From assembly GCA_965204465.1 (NCBI GenBank), contig CBDBES010000002.1, forward strand, positions 434,001 through 498,000: a stretch of 64,000 nt of DNA, in the 5' to 3' direction. The position numbers and the translations under genes are program-made. Below are positions 8,330 to 18,228 of the stretch, piece after piece. The notes under the pieces were generated by a model. It saw nothing but the letters and a program-made list of their open reading frames with translations. It was not told the origin of the DNA and did no database searches. How positions within the stretch are numbered: the first letter of the stretch is position 1; each line of letters begins with the position of its first letter. The stretch comes from CBDBES01 sp965204465. GTDB lineage: Bacteria; Spirochaetota; Leptospiria; Turneriellales; CBDBES01.

Positions 8330-8860
8330 AAAAAGAATAGCTATTGAAATTCGTAATCTTCCAGGATATACGGGTGCCTCAAATATTATAAAGCAACATA
8401 TTTGTTTTCTAATCATTGATGGATTCAAAATGGCGTGAAAAGATTCATGCTATTATAATTGGCAAGGAATCGGTTAAGAATAAAAGAATATATAATTCAA
8501 ACTGAATATTTAGGGATTTCTTATTCCATAAGCTTTTTGTCTTTCACATAAGAAATATATAAATTGTATAGATTATTATATTTGATTGTACATTCTGCGC
8601 TTATAGAATAATTTGGCTTGGTTATTTTAGAAGCAATGGCTTCAGGTGTTCCCGTGATGAATTCAAAGAAAGTGGGAGCAGCAGAACTTTTAAGAGAAAG
8701 CCCTTTGATCACAGATATGCCAGATCCAAAAGAATTTGTGATGAAAATTCAAAAGGTTCTTTATGAAACAAAGCTAAGAGAAAAGGCAATTTCAATTGGA
8801 AAAAAGGGCAAATGAAATGGGAATATCATTTGAAAAAATTTGAGGATATATTATTTTCTA
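8330..8860 (+). pseudogene. Decayed GT4-type glycosyltransferase
   Basis: No intact gene lies between 8323 and 8943. The stretch still carries pieces of a group-1 glycosyltransferase: IEIRNLPGYTGASNIIKQH (8340-8400, similar to acceptor-side segments), DSKWREKIHAIIIGKESVKN (about 8420-8480), and VHSALIE*FGLVILEAMASG followed by VPV and VGAAELL (8591-8690). The last piece is the E-x-F-G-L-x-x-L-E-A-M-A-x-G-x-P-V block, with the Gly codon replaced by TAA at 8609-8611. A frameshift near 8805 restores KANEMGISFEKI, typical of the family C-terminus. Stops and shifts in several places show it is not translated as one protein. Confidence 0.65.
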
Positions 8861-8943
8861 TTTACATTATGTACAATTCTAAACAGTGTAAAAGATATAA
8901 ATCTTTGCTTGTATTAAATTGATCTTTATTTTCTTTAGTAAAA

Positions 8944-11649
8944 ATGTCCCCCAAAAAAATACTATCCTTTATTATTATTTTATTTACACTTGCACTTTTA
9001 CCTAAAATTTTCAAATCGGATAAGATATTTTCAGATTACAGACCCTATCTGGGAAAGATAATCGTAGGAATAAATTTTTCAGGCAATAACTATGTAGAGA
9101 GTAACGATCTATATGATATCATAAAGGCGAGGCCAGGACTTAAATTAACAAAAGATATCCTGAATCATGACATAAAGGCAATTTTTAAAAACGGATCTTT
9201 TTCAGACGTTAAAATTGATGCAGAATTCTATTCAGGCACTGAAACTGATTCAGAATTATATAAAGAAGGCATCATTTTGACATACATAGTTGAAGAAAGA
9301 GCCTATGTGAAAGAAGTTGTATTCAAGGGTTTAGATGAAGTTACAGAACAAGAAGCGAGAGATGCAAGCAATATAAAAGAAGATGAAATATATAGTCAAA
9401 GCATTGTCTCAAATGCAATCCAAAATTTAAGGTTTCTATATGAAGAAAAAGGATTCTTTAATTCTTCTATTAGAGTAAATAAAGAAGCTGTAAAAGAAGC
9501 ATCTGGAGGATGGAAAATCATTTTTCTGATTGATGAAGGAGAAGAAATAAAGATCAGCAAAATTGAGATACTGGGTTCAGTAAATTTAGACCCTGAAGAC
9601 ATTAAAGATTCTCTGGAGCATGAAGAAGAAGGCTTCTTTACAGATGGCTCCTTTAAGAAGGAATTATTCGAAAAAGACAAAGAAAATGCGATCAACTATA
9701 TGAAAGGAGAAGGCTATTTGGATAGCAAATTACTGAACTCTGATTGGAAAATTGTATGGATCGATAAAGAAGAAGAAGAAAGAGGGATTGAAATCACTTA
9801 TACAGTGGAGGAAGGGGAACAATATTTTTTCAATGGCTATCACATTGAATGGAACAAGGAATACCTTAATTCTGAAACGAAAAAACCTTTATTCACAGCA
9901 GATGATATATCTTCTTTTTTTCTATATACGAATCGTGATCTGGGAGATGTATATGATTCGAATAAAATTAACCAAGATAGCGGTATTATAAATTATATTT
10001 ATTCTCAACAAGGTTATATCTTTACTAGAGTTGTGCCTAAAAAAACAATTATTGTACTAACAAAAGAAGACATTGATAAAAGAAGAAAATCTCCAGAGCA
10101 AATAGCTTCTGAAAAAGAAGGAAAAGACTATTATAATCTGAATGCTCTTCAAATCTTATTGAATGAAGAAAAAGAAAAAAAGAACAAAAAATTTGTTCAT
10201 ACAAAATTTGTGATCTATGAAAGTGAAAAAGGCTATATTGAAAATATTATTATCAAAGGAAATGATAAAACACAGAGAAAAGTAATTTATAGAGAATTAC
10301 TATTTAAAGAAGGTCAATTATTCAATTCAGAGAGCATACAAAGGAGTAGAGAGCGTGTATTTAATTTAGGTTTTTTTAAAGAAGTAAATATAGATGCCAG
10401 GCCTGGCTCAAGTGAAGGCAAATTGAATCTGCTTATTGTGGTAGAAGAACAACCCACAGGAAATATAAATCTAGGGGGGGGGTATGGTACTGTAAATGGT
10501 TTTTCTATATTCACAGAACTCGCCGAAAATAATTTGAATGGTACTGGACAAAGAATAGCAGGGAAAATGGACTTTGGTCCCAGACGCACTCTGGTAGAAG
10601 TCTCCTGGAGGGAACCCTGGATATTTGATAGACCATGGTCTTTGATACTTTCCACTTCTTATAGCAGCACTGAAATTAGAAATTCCTCCATTGCAGGGCC
10701 AAGTACAGCGGCATCTTATGTAGTAGATAATATTAGTTTTGCTGCATCTATAGGGCATAGGTTTGCCATTTATTGGGAGCACGCGCATGGTTTAAGTCCT
10801 GGTTTATCCAGATTCAGAAAGCCATCTAGTCTTGTTGAGGATGTTGTTTTTAGCAGTGTGTCCAGGGGATGGGAATTTTTTCATGCCTTGAGTAATTCCA
10901 TAGCCTATGATACCAGAGATAACCATTTTAATACTACCCAAGGAATGAGAGCCGAATTAAGATTGATCATGGTAGGTAATGTATTAGGCGGTGGAGATCA
11001 TTATCTTAGATATGAACCCAGGTATAGTTTTTATTGGTGGCCTCTTGATTACACTTTATTTGGACTGTTTCGTCATAATATTTTAAGAAGATGGAGATTG
11101 GTCTTCGAGCATCGGATTTCTTTAGGATTCACCCAGACAATTGCTCCCGTATATGGAAGCCAAGACCGCTTCGATAACCCCTATATAGAAGCAAACAGGC
11201 GGTATGGAATTGGAGGTTATGAAACTCTTCGTGGTTGGAGAGACCGCAATGAGCCTTTATTTCCTTTATCCTGGCGAAATGGTGCTAGTCACCGTATCCT
11301 TATCAGCAATGAATTAAGAATCCCATTAGAACCGAGTATTCTATGGTTTGTATTTTTCTTCGATGCGGGCGCTTTGTTTGAAGATGTAAATTCTGCCTTA
11401 GTTGATGAACAGCCTTCCACAATAGAGGCAAGGCAGAGTATCATAGACTCTAGTTTTAAACTAGAGAATTTATCTATAAACTATTATCGTTATAGCTGGG
11501 GGTTTGGTTTTAGGCTTCAAATACCTGTATTACCTTTAAGACTCTACATAGCCAGAAGAGTCATTTGGGATCCATCTCTTAACTTCTTTAAACAGGTTTC
11601 TGGCGAGGGTTTTGAGGTAGAATTTGGAATTGGAGATCTTAGATTCTAA
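8944..11649 (+). CDS. bamA: Outer-membrane assembly factor BamA (Omp85 family)
   Basis: BamA inserts beta-barrel proteins into the outer membrane. The 901-aa product has an N-terminal hydrophobic export segment (ILSFIIILFTLALLP) and several POTRA repeats over about residues 40-500 (e.g. VKEVVFKGLDEVTEQEARD, IENIIIKGNDKTQRKVIYRE). A C-terminal barrel follows (about 510-901) with the diagnostic L6-loop motif GGYETLRGWRDR, corresponding to (V/L)-R-G-(F/Y/W). The final residues VEFGIGDLRF form a terminal strand ending in Phe, as expected for the barrel signal. The length fits long spirochaete BamA rather than TamA. A 9-G run at 10474-10482 encodes three glycines. serB overlaps the stop by TAATG. 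Confidence 0.88.
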   Translation: MSPKKILSFIIILFTLALLPKIFKSDKIFSDYRPYLGKIIVGINFSGNNYVESNDLYDIIKARPGLKLTKDILNHDIKAIFKNGSFSDVKIDAEFYSGTETDSELYKEGIILTYIVEERAYVKEVVFKGLDEVTEQEARDASNIKEDEIYSQSIVSNAIQNLRFLYEEKGFFNSSIRVNKEAVKEASGGWKIIFLIDEGEEIKISKIEILGSVNLDPEDIKDSLEHEEEGFFTDGSFKKELFEKDKENAINYMKGEGYLDSKLLNSDWKIVWIDKEEEERGIEITYTVEEGEQYFFNGYHIEWNKEYLNSETKKPLFTADDISSFFLYTNRDLGDVYDSNKINQDSGIINYIYSQQGYIFTRVVPKKTIIVLTKEDIDKRRKSPEQIASEKEGKDYYNLNALQILLNEEKEKKNKKFVHTKFVIYESEKGYIENIIIKGNDKTQRKVIYRELLFKEGQLFNSESIQRSRERVFNLGFFKEVNIDARPGSSEGKLNLLIVVEEQPTGNINLGGGYGTVNGFSIFTELAENNLNGTGQRIAGKMDFGPRRTLVEVSWREPWIFDRPWSLILSTSYSSTEIRNSSIAGPSTAASYVVDNISFAASIGHRFAIYWEHAHGLSPGLSRFRKPSSLVEDVVFSSVSRGWEFFHALSNSIAYDTRDNHFNTTQGMRAELRLIMVGNVLGGGDHYLRYEPRYSFYWWPLDYTLFGLFRHNILRRWRLVFEHRISLGFTQTIAPVYGSQDRFDNPYIEANRRYGIGGYETLRGWRDRNEPLFPLSWRNGASHRILISNELRIPLEPSILWFVFFFDAGALFEDVNSALVDEQPSTIEARQSIIDSSFKLENLSINYYRYSWGFGFRLQIPVLPLRLYIARRVIWDPSLNFFKQVSGEGFEVEFGIGDLRF

Positions 11650-12863
11650 TGGGACAAAGAGAAAATATACTTATTCATATTACCGGGCCAGACAGTCCTG
11701 GGATTTTAGCTGAATTAACCCATCTTTTGAATAAATGGAATATATCTATATTAGATGCGCAACAAACTACTAGTTTAAAGCAATTGAGCCTTTCTTTGCT
11801 ACTCTCAATACAACGTAAAAATGGGATCCAAATTCTGAGGGATATCACCATGTTGGTTAAAGATCTTAAATTAAGCGTGGATATTTCTATTTTGGCGGAT
11901 AAACCATGGGCCAAAAGGAACACCCCCCCTACATTTACTTTGACCATCCTTTCTGAAAAAATAGAGATATACTGGTTTAATAGACTCATTAAAGTGATTG
12001 CAGGTTCTTCCATGAATATTGAAAGAATGAATCAGCTGGCCCAAGGCAAATTACAATGTATTGAATTAGCTATTTCCTTAGGCAAGTTAAGTGCCAAAAA
12101 ATTTCACTCTATACAATATTCCTTGTTTAAAATTGCTATGGAAAATGATTTCAATCTTGCTATACAACCTGAGAACCTATATAGGCGTTCTAAGAGACTC
12201 ATTATAATGGATATGGATTCTACTCTGATCAGACAAGAAGTTGTAAATGAGTTGGGAGAAGCAGTCGGTGCAAAAGATCAGATTACGAAAATTACAAAAC
12301 AGGCTATGGAAGGTAAATTGGATTTTAAAAGATCTCTTATAAAGAGAACTGCTTTATTGAAAGGCCTTTCCATAAAAGACCTGCAAAAAGTGAAAAAAAG
12401 ACTCAAACTTACTCCAGGGGCAGATGTTTTAATTTCTTATTTGAAAAAGATTGGTTTTAAAATAGGCCTTATTTCAGGAGGGTATTCTTATTTTGCTGAC
12501 TTTTGGCATCAAAAATTAAATTTAGACTATAGTTTTGCTAATAAGCTTGAAATAAAGGATTGCCGTCTTACAGGAAAATTAGAGGGAGAAATCATAGATA
12601 AAGCGGCAAAGGCCAGAATTTTAAAAAAAATTACTAAACAAGAAGGTATTTCTATTGACCAAACTGTCGCCATCGGTGATGGGGCAAATGACGTTGATAT
12701 GCTTGCTGCGGCAGGACTTGGAATCGCTTTCAATGCAAAACCTATTGTACGCAAAAAAGCAAAAGCCTTTCTAAATCTTCCCAGCATTGATTCTGTTCTA
12801 TTCCTACTGGGGGTTTCTCAAAATGAATTAAATGATTTTAAAAAGAAAGGAACTCCCCTGTAG
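11649..12863 (+). CDS. serB: Phosphoserine phosphatase with N-terminal ACT domains
   Basis: It hydrolyses O-phosphoserine to serine, the last step of serine synthesis. Residues ~5-165 form two ACT-like regulatory domains (HITGPDSPGILAELTHLLNK at the start). The HAD phosphatase core begins with the nucleophile motif DMDSTLI (about residue 188). It continues with the SISGG-like motif GLISGGYSYF (near 275) and ends with IGDGANDVDMLAAAGLGIAF. All HAD catalytic motifs look intact. At 404 aa the architecture resembles actinobacterial and spirochaete SerB. serC is 10 kb away in the same window. Confidence 0.93.
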   Translation: MGQRENILIHITGPDSPGILAELTHLLNKWNISILDAQQTTSLKQLSLSLLLSIQRKNGIQILRDITMLVKDLKLSVDISILADKPWAKRNTPPTFTLTILSEKIEIYWFNRLIKVIAGSSMNIERMNQLAQGKLQCIELAISLGKLSAKKFHSIQYSLFKIAMENDFNLAIQPENLYRRSKRLIIMDMDSTLIRQEVVNELGEAVGAKDQITKITKQAMEGKLDFKRSLIKRTALLKGLSIKDLQKVKKRLKLTPGADVLISYLKKIGFKIGLISGGYSYFADFWHQKLNLDYSFANKLEIKDCRLTGKLEGEIIDKAAKARILKKITKQEGISIDQTVAIGDGANDVDMLAAAGLGIAFNAKPIVRKKAKAFLNLPSIDSVLFLLGVSQNELNDFKKKGTPL

Positions 12864-12936
12864 CCTTATTCATGATCGTATTAAGATAAGAATTGCGACA
12901 TAAGTGAAAATTAACGTTTTCAGAAAATAAAAATAC

Positions 12937-13734
12937 CTAAAGAAAAGAAATATTCCCCTCTAATTCTCCTTCCCTAAACTGTTTGAAGGTTGCCTCCTCG
13001 GTTTTCTGGAATTCTATTTTATCTAAAATACCATACAGTTTGCCATCTATTAAAAGGCCTATCCTGTCTGCCAGTTTATAGGCAAATTTTAGATCATGGG
13101 TTACAATAATAAAGGCAGAGGAAAGAACTTCTTTAAATTCCAGTATCAGATTTGCAATGGAATCCGATAATACGGGGTCTAATCCTGCCGAAGGATCGTC
13201 CATGATCAATAATTCTGGTTCCATGGCAATTGTTCTGGCAATACCAGCTCTCTTTTGCATGCCTCCTGACAATTCAGAAGGAAATAAGTTTTCCACTCCT
13301 TTTAATCCTGTTTTATTCAAATAATAAGTCGCTTTTTTTTCTAATTCATCCTGAGATAGATCACTGAATCTTTTTAAACTGAATATAACATTATCTGTAA
13401 TACTCATGGAATCAAACAGGCCAGATTTTTGAAAAACATAACCGATACGTTTTAAAATATTTATAGATTCTTTGCCCTTTAGTGAATGGATGTTTTTACC
13501 AAGGATTATAGAACTTCCTTGGCTAAGATGAAATAACCCAACGATTGATTTCAGTAAAACTGTTTTACCAGATCCATTTTTACCTACGAATACCAACGTC
13601 TCTCTTGGTTTCAATTTAAAAGAAATAGAGCTTAAAATTTCCTTTTGATATAGATTTACAGAAAGTTTATCTACTTTGACAATAAGAGTTTCGTTATCTT
13701 TATTTTCCATTGATTTTTGACTTCTGAAACGCAT
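12937..13734 (-). CDS. MlaF-like ABC transporter ATPase
   Basis: The protein (265 aa, or about 257 from the internal ATG before ENKDNE) is an ABC ATPase of the lipid-trafficking MlaF/Ttg2A type. Walker A is GKNGSGKT (near 53), and the Q-loop region FQKSGLFDSMSITDNV carries the MlaF hallmark F-Q-x-x-x-L-F-D-S-M-S. The signature is LSGGMQKRAGIAR. Walker B reads LLIMDDPSAGLDP, with Asp where most ABC ATPases have Glu. It would power phospholipid transport by a MlaE permease with an MCE-domain protein. Neither partner is adjacent: the upstream genes encode an unrelated ABC-2 system. Confidence 0.82.
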   Translation of the reverse strand: MRFRSQKSMENKDNETLIVKVDKLSVNLYQKEILSSISFKLKPRETLVFVGKNGSGKTVLLKSIVGLFHLSQGSSIILGKNIHSLKGKESINILKRIGYVFQKSGLFDSMSITDNVIFSLKRFSDLSQDELEKKATYYLNKTGLKGVENLFPSELSGGMQKRAGIARTIAMEPELLIMDDPSAGLDPVLSDSIANLILEFKEVLSSAFIIVTHDLKFAYKLADRIGLLIDGKLYGILDKIEFQKTEEATFKQFREGELEGNISFL

Positions 13735-13782
13735 TCTTAGAATACATGAATTCAGAGATAGTTTATATGAATTTGATATTGA

Positions 13783-14544
13783 TCAATTATTGAATCCATA
13801 GCCGATTTTCAAAAGATAATAACAAATTGAAAATAGTATTATAATACTTAAAATGATGATCACAAAGGCGATTGTAATATTAATGTCACTGAATCCTAAA
13901 AAACCATATCTAAACGCATTGATCATATACAAAATTGGATTCCCCAGGGAAGTGACTCGCCAGAAATCAGGCAATGAATTAATGGAATAAAATACGCCTC
14001 CTAAATAGGTAAGGGGAGAAAGTATAAAAGTAGGGAATATACTGATATCATCAAATTTTTTTGCAAAAATAGCATTTAAAAAACCAGCCAATGAAAATAA
14101 TACCGACGTTAGAATTACAACAAAAAATAAAATATAAATATTATAAATTTTCAGTTCTGTAAAAAACAAGGAAATAATACTGGTTAAACATCCTAATAAA
14201 ATTCCTCTAAAGACGCCTCCGAATATGAATCCAGTAATGATGAAGAAGTAATTGACAGGGGCAACCAGTATTTCTTCTATATTTTTTTGAAATTTAGCTC
14301 CAAAAAATGAAGCAACAACATTTGCATAGGAGTTTGTGATTACAGACATCATGATCAAACCAGGCACAATAAAACTTATATAATCGACTCCCTGCATTTT
14401 ACCAATGCGAGGACCTATTAGGTTACCAAATATCAAGAAATACAATGAGATTGTGATTGCAGAGGGGAGGATCGTTTGCGGCCAGATTCTTATGATCCTT
14501 ACTATCTCTTTACGTATAATAGTGTAAAATGCAATATAGTTCAT
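13783..14544 (-). CDS. ABC-2 type transporter permease
   Basis: The 253-aa membrane protein has about six hydrophobic segments. Its conserved ABC-2 permease features include the N-terminal ILPSAITISLYFLIFGNLIG block and the later LSPLTYLGGVFYSINSLPDFWR motif (P-L-x-Y-x-x-G-x-x-x-x-x-x-x-L-P). It resembles the DrrB/NodJ export-permease group. Its start overlaps the stop of the upstream ATPase gene by four bases, so both are expressed as one exporter. The substrate cannot be told from sequence. Confidence 0.88.
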   Translation of the reverse strand: MNYIAFYTIIRKEIVRIIRIWPQTILPSAITISLYFLIFGNLIGPRIGKMQGVDYISFIVPGLIMMSVITNSYANVVASFFGAKFQKNIEEILVAPVNYFFIITGFIFGGVFRGILLGCLTSIISLFFTELKIYNIYILFFVVILTSVLFSLAGFLNAIFAKKFDDISIFPTFILSPLTYLGGVFYSINSLPDFWRVTSLGNPILYMINAFRYGFLGFSDINITIAFVIIILSIIILFSICYYLLKIGYGFNN

Positions 14545-15464
14545 TTTATTTGATTATGGTCTTTTAGAAGTCTCACGAATAACTCTTCCAGGCGATTGAC
14601 TTTGTTCCTCATACTTAAAATATTAATTTTATATGGATCTAATTTTTCAAAGAAATGATTCACTTTTTGGTTGCGTTTTAATTCTACTTCAAGAGTAGTA
14701 TCATCAACTTTGGATAATTTATATCCTTTTATCTGTGGCAATTCTATGATCTTTTTGTTTGTATTGAGAACAAAAGTCTGTATATCTAATTTATTCAGCA
14801 ATTGTTTTATTCCTGTATTTGTAACAATTTCTCCTTGGTTGATAATGGCTATATTCTTGCAAAGACTCTCCGCCTCTTCTAAATAATGTGTCGTTAAAAT
14901 AATAGTCACCCCTCTTTCATTTAATTCAATCAGAAAATCCCACATAGAACGTCTCAATTCAATATCCACTCCTGCAGTCGGTTCATCTAATATTAATAGA
15001 TTTGGATCATGTACCAATGCTCTTGCGATCATGAGTCTTCTTTTTAGGCCTCCAGAGAGTTGCATTGACTGCGTATGTCTTTTTTCCCAAAGTCCCAGTT
15101 GTTTTATCTGTTTTTCACACCTTGCAAAGGCATTTTTTCTGCTTATTCCATAATAGCCAGCCTGATTTATAATGATCTGTTCAACGGTTTCGAAAATATT
15201 AAAATTAAATTCTTGCGGTACAACCCCTATACAGGATTTTGCCTCATTAATTTGGATGTCTATATCATGTCCAAATATCTTTACATTGCCGGAATCCTTT
15301 GTGACTAAATGAGTGATAATACCAATTAGAGTAGATTTACCAGCACCATTTGGACCTAATAGAGCAAAGAAATCCCCTTTTTTTACTTTTAAACTTATAC
15401 CTTTTAAGGCTTGCACATTATTGGGGTAGGTTTTTATTACCTTTTTAACTTCTAAGGCGGTCAT
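14541..15464 (-). CDS. ABC-2 exporter ATP-binding protein
   Basis: The 307-aa ATPase has Walker A GPNGAGKST (near residue 38), signature LSGGLKRRLMIARAL, Walker B LLILDEPTAGVD, and switch His in ILTTHYLEEAE. A ~90-residue C-terminal extension follows, as in DrrA/NodI/CcmA-type exporters. It lies directly after ggt with no spacer and overlaps the permease gene downstream. That gives a ggt-ATPase-permease unit on the minus strand. Substrate unknown. Confidence 0.9.
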   Translation of the reverse strand: MTALEVKKVIKTYPNNVQALKGISLKVKKGDFFALLGPNGAGKSTLIGIITHLVTKDSGNVKIFGHDIDIQINEAKSCIGVVPQEFNFNIFETVEQIIINQAGYYGISRKNAFARCEKQIKQLGLWEKRHTQSMQLSGGLKRRLMIARALVHDPNLLILDEPTAGVDIELRRSMWDFLIELNERGVTIILTTHYLEEAESLCKNIAIINQGEIVTNTGIKQLLNKLDIQTFVLNTNKKIIELPQIKGYKLSKVDDTTLEVELKRNQKVNHFFEKLDPYKINILSMRNKVNRLEELFVRLLKDHNQIK

Positions 15465-17192
15465 TTAATATCCTAATGTCAAAGCCCCTGGTTTTCGTGG
15501 ATCGGACACACCAAATAGAAAGCCTTTATCCAATAATATATTCTGGGTGCTTCCCATCCCATAGGTCTCTTCGATTTTATATCCTTTTTGCTTTAACAAT
15601 GTTATTGTATCTAAATTGATCCCTTTTTCAATGTATAATATGTCTGGCAACCATTGATGGTGGATTCTTGGGGAATAGGCTGCTTCTGCAATATTCATTT
15701 CATGTTCAATTGTATTTAATAGTATTTGTAGCACAGTGGTAATGATCCTGCTTCCTCCAGGGGTACCTGTAACTAAAAAAAGTTTCTTATCTTTAAATAC
15801 CATGGTAGGAGACATGGAGCTCAACATCCTTTTCTCTGGCTCTATTGCATTTTTATGGCCGCCAATGAGCCCGTATGCATTTGGAGTGTCTGGCTTTGCG
15901 GAGAAATCATCCATTTGATTATTCAAAAGAATACCTGTACCTTCTACGACTGCCTTTATTCCATAACTGAAATTAAGAGTATATGTATTAGAAACTGCAT
16001 TTCCATATGCATCCACCACAGAAAAGTGGGTGGTCTCATTACCTTCATATATAAAGCGGGGAGTTCCTGGGAAAATATTTTTGCTTGGGGTAGCGGAATA
16101 TAGATCCATTTTTTTCCTTAGATGATCTGCGTATTTTTTAGAAGTTAATTCCTTTACCGGGATACCAGAAAAATCAGGGTCGCCTAAAAATTTAGATCGA
16201 TCCGCATAGGCCAGTTTCATTGCCTCTGCCATTAGATGTATACTCTTAGAGGAATTATGTCCATATTTTCTTAAGGGATACTTTTCTAGCAAATTTAACA
16301 TCTGAATTAGATGGACTCCCCCTGAACTGGGAGGGGGCATAGAATAAATAAGATGATCCCGGAATACTCCTGCAACTGGCTTTCTGATCTTCGCTCTATA
16401 GAGTCTAAGATCTTTTAGATCAATGATGCCCCCATTTTTTTGCATGGATTTTACAATTAATTTAGCGATACTTCCTCTATAAAAAGCGTACTTGCCTTGC
16501 TTAGCAATTTTTTTTAAAGTAAAAGCAAGGTCTTTCTGCTTAAAAGTTTCGCCTGGTCTGTATAAACTTCCATTTGGTTTAAAAAATACTTTTCTACTAG
16601 CAGGAAATTTTTTCATTTTAGAACTTACTGCTTTTATAGAATGATAAAAATCATGACTCACCACAAATCCTTTTAGAGCAAGATCAATCGCAGGCTGGAT
16701 GACTTTTTTTAAGCTCATTGTTCCATACTTTTTTAAGACTAATTCCAAGCCTGCCACTGTGCCCGGTACCCCAATTGCTAAATAACTTTCACGTTTGAGG
16801 AATCTATTCACCTCTTCGTTTTTATCCAGAAACATTCTTGCCTTGGCCATTAAAGGAGCTTTTTCTCTATAATCAATTGCAATCATCTTTCGTTTTGACT
16901 TTAAGTAAATGATCATGAAGCCGCCGCCGCCTAAATTGCCAGCTCTTGGAAGGGTTACCGCCAAGGCAAATCCTATCGCAACTGCAGAATCTATCGCGTT
17001 ACCTCCTTTTTTTAAAATCTCTAAGCCAACCCTGGTCGCAAGCTGATCTTGTGTTGCCACCATTCCGGATTTTCCCACAACAGGATGAATAATATCTGTA
17101 TAGCGATAGATAGGGGCAGATTCTTGCGAGAGAACCAATATAGGGGAAAAAAGGATACATGGAATAAATATTGTAATGAATTTAAAATACAT
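15465..17192 (-). CDS. ggt: Gamma-glutamyltransferase
   Basis: This exported 575-aa enzyme hydrolyses or transfers the gamma-glutamyl group of glutathione and related peptides in the periplasm. It begins with a signal peptide (FITIFIPCILFSPILVLS). The large-subunit segment GGNAIDSAVAIGFALAV...GNLGGGGFM is typical. Autocleavage and the catalytic Thr are in GNETTHFSVVDAYGNAVS (about residues 398-415). The oxyanion-region LSSMSPTMVF and the GTPGGSRIITTVLQ motif are intact. Length fits the family. It is the first gene of the unit with the ABC exporter; any functional link is only inferred from adjacency. Confidence 0.95.
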   Translation of the reverse strand: MYFKFITIFIPCILFSPILVLSQESAPIYRYTDIIHPVVGKSGMVATQDQLATRVGLEILKKGGNAIDSAVAIGFALAVTLPRAGNLGGGGFMIIYLKSKRKMIAIDYREKAPLMAKARMFLDKNEEVNRFLKRESYLAIGVPGTVAGLELVLKKYGTMSLKKVIQPAIDLALKGFVVSHDFYHSIKAVSSKMKKFPASRKVFFKPNGSLYRPGETFKQKDLAFTLKKIAKQGKYAFYRGSIAKLIVKSMQKNGGIIDLKDLRLYRAKIRKPVAGVFRDHLIYSMPPPSSGGVHLIQMLNLLEKYPLRKYGHNSSKSIHLMAEAMKLAYADRSKFLGDPDFSGIPVKELTSKKYADHLRKKMDLYSATPSKNIFPGTPRFIYEGNETTHFSVVDAYGNAVSNTYTLNFSYGIKAVVEGTGILLNNQMDDFSAKPDTPNAYGLIGGHKNAIEPEKRMLSSMSPTMVFKDKKLFLVTGTPGGSRIITTVLQILLNTIEHEMNIAEAAYSPRIHHQWLPDILYIEKGINLDTITLLKQKGYKIEETYGMGSTQNILLDKGFLFGVSDPRKPGALTLGY

Positions 17193-17246
17193 AAAGCTGG
17201 TATATTAAATATCGATTAGAGAGTCAACCATATTAAATAAAGGATA

Positions 17247-17286
17247 TACAATAACCAATGCCGTTAGGCTGTACTTTGTACACATA
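17247..17286. repeat. 40-bp companion repeat beside deleted-IS copy B
   Basis: It reads ACAATAACCAATGCCGTTAG and continues to GTACACATA, just upstream of the element at 17289. It matches the 3441-3480 repeat except for the outer end (ACAATAACC instead of TAGAAACC). Here it sits on the 5' side of the element, whereas beside copies A and D it sits on the 3' side. Confidence 0.55.
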
Positions 17287-17288
17287 CC

Positions 17289-17522
17289 GAGCCTGTGCGC
17301 CAACTTAAAAACATCTACATTTTTGAGTTTTTTATTTTTTATGTCCCATGAACAATAGATTTGCACAAAGCGATAGAGATCAACTTATGATGTTTTCCCG
17401 TACTCTGGGAGATAATCTTGATAAGAATCACGAAATTTATGCATTTGTTAAGCTTTTGGATACAATTGACATGAATCCTTTTCTGTGTAGTAAATTATTC
17501 TTCTGTGTTGAGGCACAGGCTC
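17289..17522 (+). mobile_element. Deleted IS1182-type element, copy B (234 bp)
   Basis: It runs from GAGCCTGTGCGCCAAC to GTTGAGGCACAGGCTC. A start codon at 17348 opens the truncated transposase frame MNNRFAQSDRDQLMM..., which runs in frame into the right terminus. It is nearly identical to copies A and C and has the same internal deletion. It occupies most of the 440-bp gap between ggt and the DUF6580 gene; I see no other gene in that gap. Confidence 0.8.
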
Positions 17523-17633
17523 ATTCCTTGTTTTACAACGGCCATTTCATTAATATTGCCTGAATTTAAACGAAAAAAATAAATAATATGTTGATGTGAT
17601 ATAGCGTGATCAAGAAAATGCCATATTCTTATT

Positions 17634-18176
17634 ATGTTTGGATATAAAATGCGATTTCTTTTTCTAGTAGGAATCATCCTCTTTATGGCTTTTCTTAGAT
17701 TGATTCCTCATCCTCCCAATTTTACCCCATTGGGGGCGATGGCCTTATATGGAACAACCATTTTCAATAAAAAATGGCATGGCCTTGTGGTAAGTCTATT
17801 TGCTCTATTCCTCTCAGACCTTTTTTTAGGACTGCATACTACCATGTTCTATGTATATGCTTCTTTTGGCCTCATAGCCGTTTTAGGGATTTATCTCAAG
17901 AAAAATTTCAATGGGAAAAAATTAGCGGCGTGTTCTTTGATCGGTTCATTTTTATTCTATCTGATCACAAATTTTGGGATGTGGTTGCATTATGATTTTT
18001 ATCCTCATACAGCCAATGGGTTATTATTATGCTATATAGCCGGGCTTCCTTATCTGTTCAATACATTGGCCGGGGATATGCTATACAACTTTGTCTTTTT
18101 TGGGGCAAGCCTTTTCTTTCTGAAAAAAATGAACTGGATGCCAGATCATCTTGCATTGCTACCACAAAGAAGTTAA
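17634..18176 (+). CDS. DUF6580-type membrane protein, possible cobalamin-linked transporter
   Basis: The 180-aa protein has about five hydrophobic segments and the motif set RLIPHPPNFTPLGAMALYG (near 20), LFLSDLFLGLHTTMFYVY, ITNFGMWLHYDFYPHT and LPYLFNTLAGDMLYNF. I associate these with DUF6580, an S-component-like membrane family. An ATG at 17649 is an alternative start. The next gene is a BtuF-like protein and the facing operon is under a B12 riboswitch. A BtuM-like role in cobalamin uptake is therefore a reasonable inference from context, but no substrate-binding residue can be named. Confidence 0.6.
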   Translation: MFGYKMRFLFLVGIILFMAFLRLIPHPPNFTPLGAMALYGTTIFNKKWHGLVVSLFALFLSDLFLGLHTTMFYVYASFGLIAVLGIYLKKNFNGKKLAACSLIGSFLFYLITNFGMWLHYDFYPHTANGLLLCYIAGLPYLFNTLAGDMLYNFVFFGASLFFLKKMNWMPDHLALLPQRS

Positions 18177-18228
18177 ATACTATTATAAACTTCTAAAAAT
18201 ATTCCTAAAAAATAAATAGAGCAAAAAA

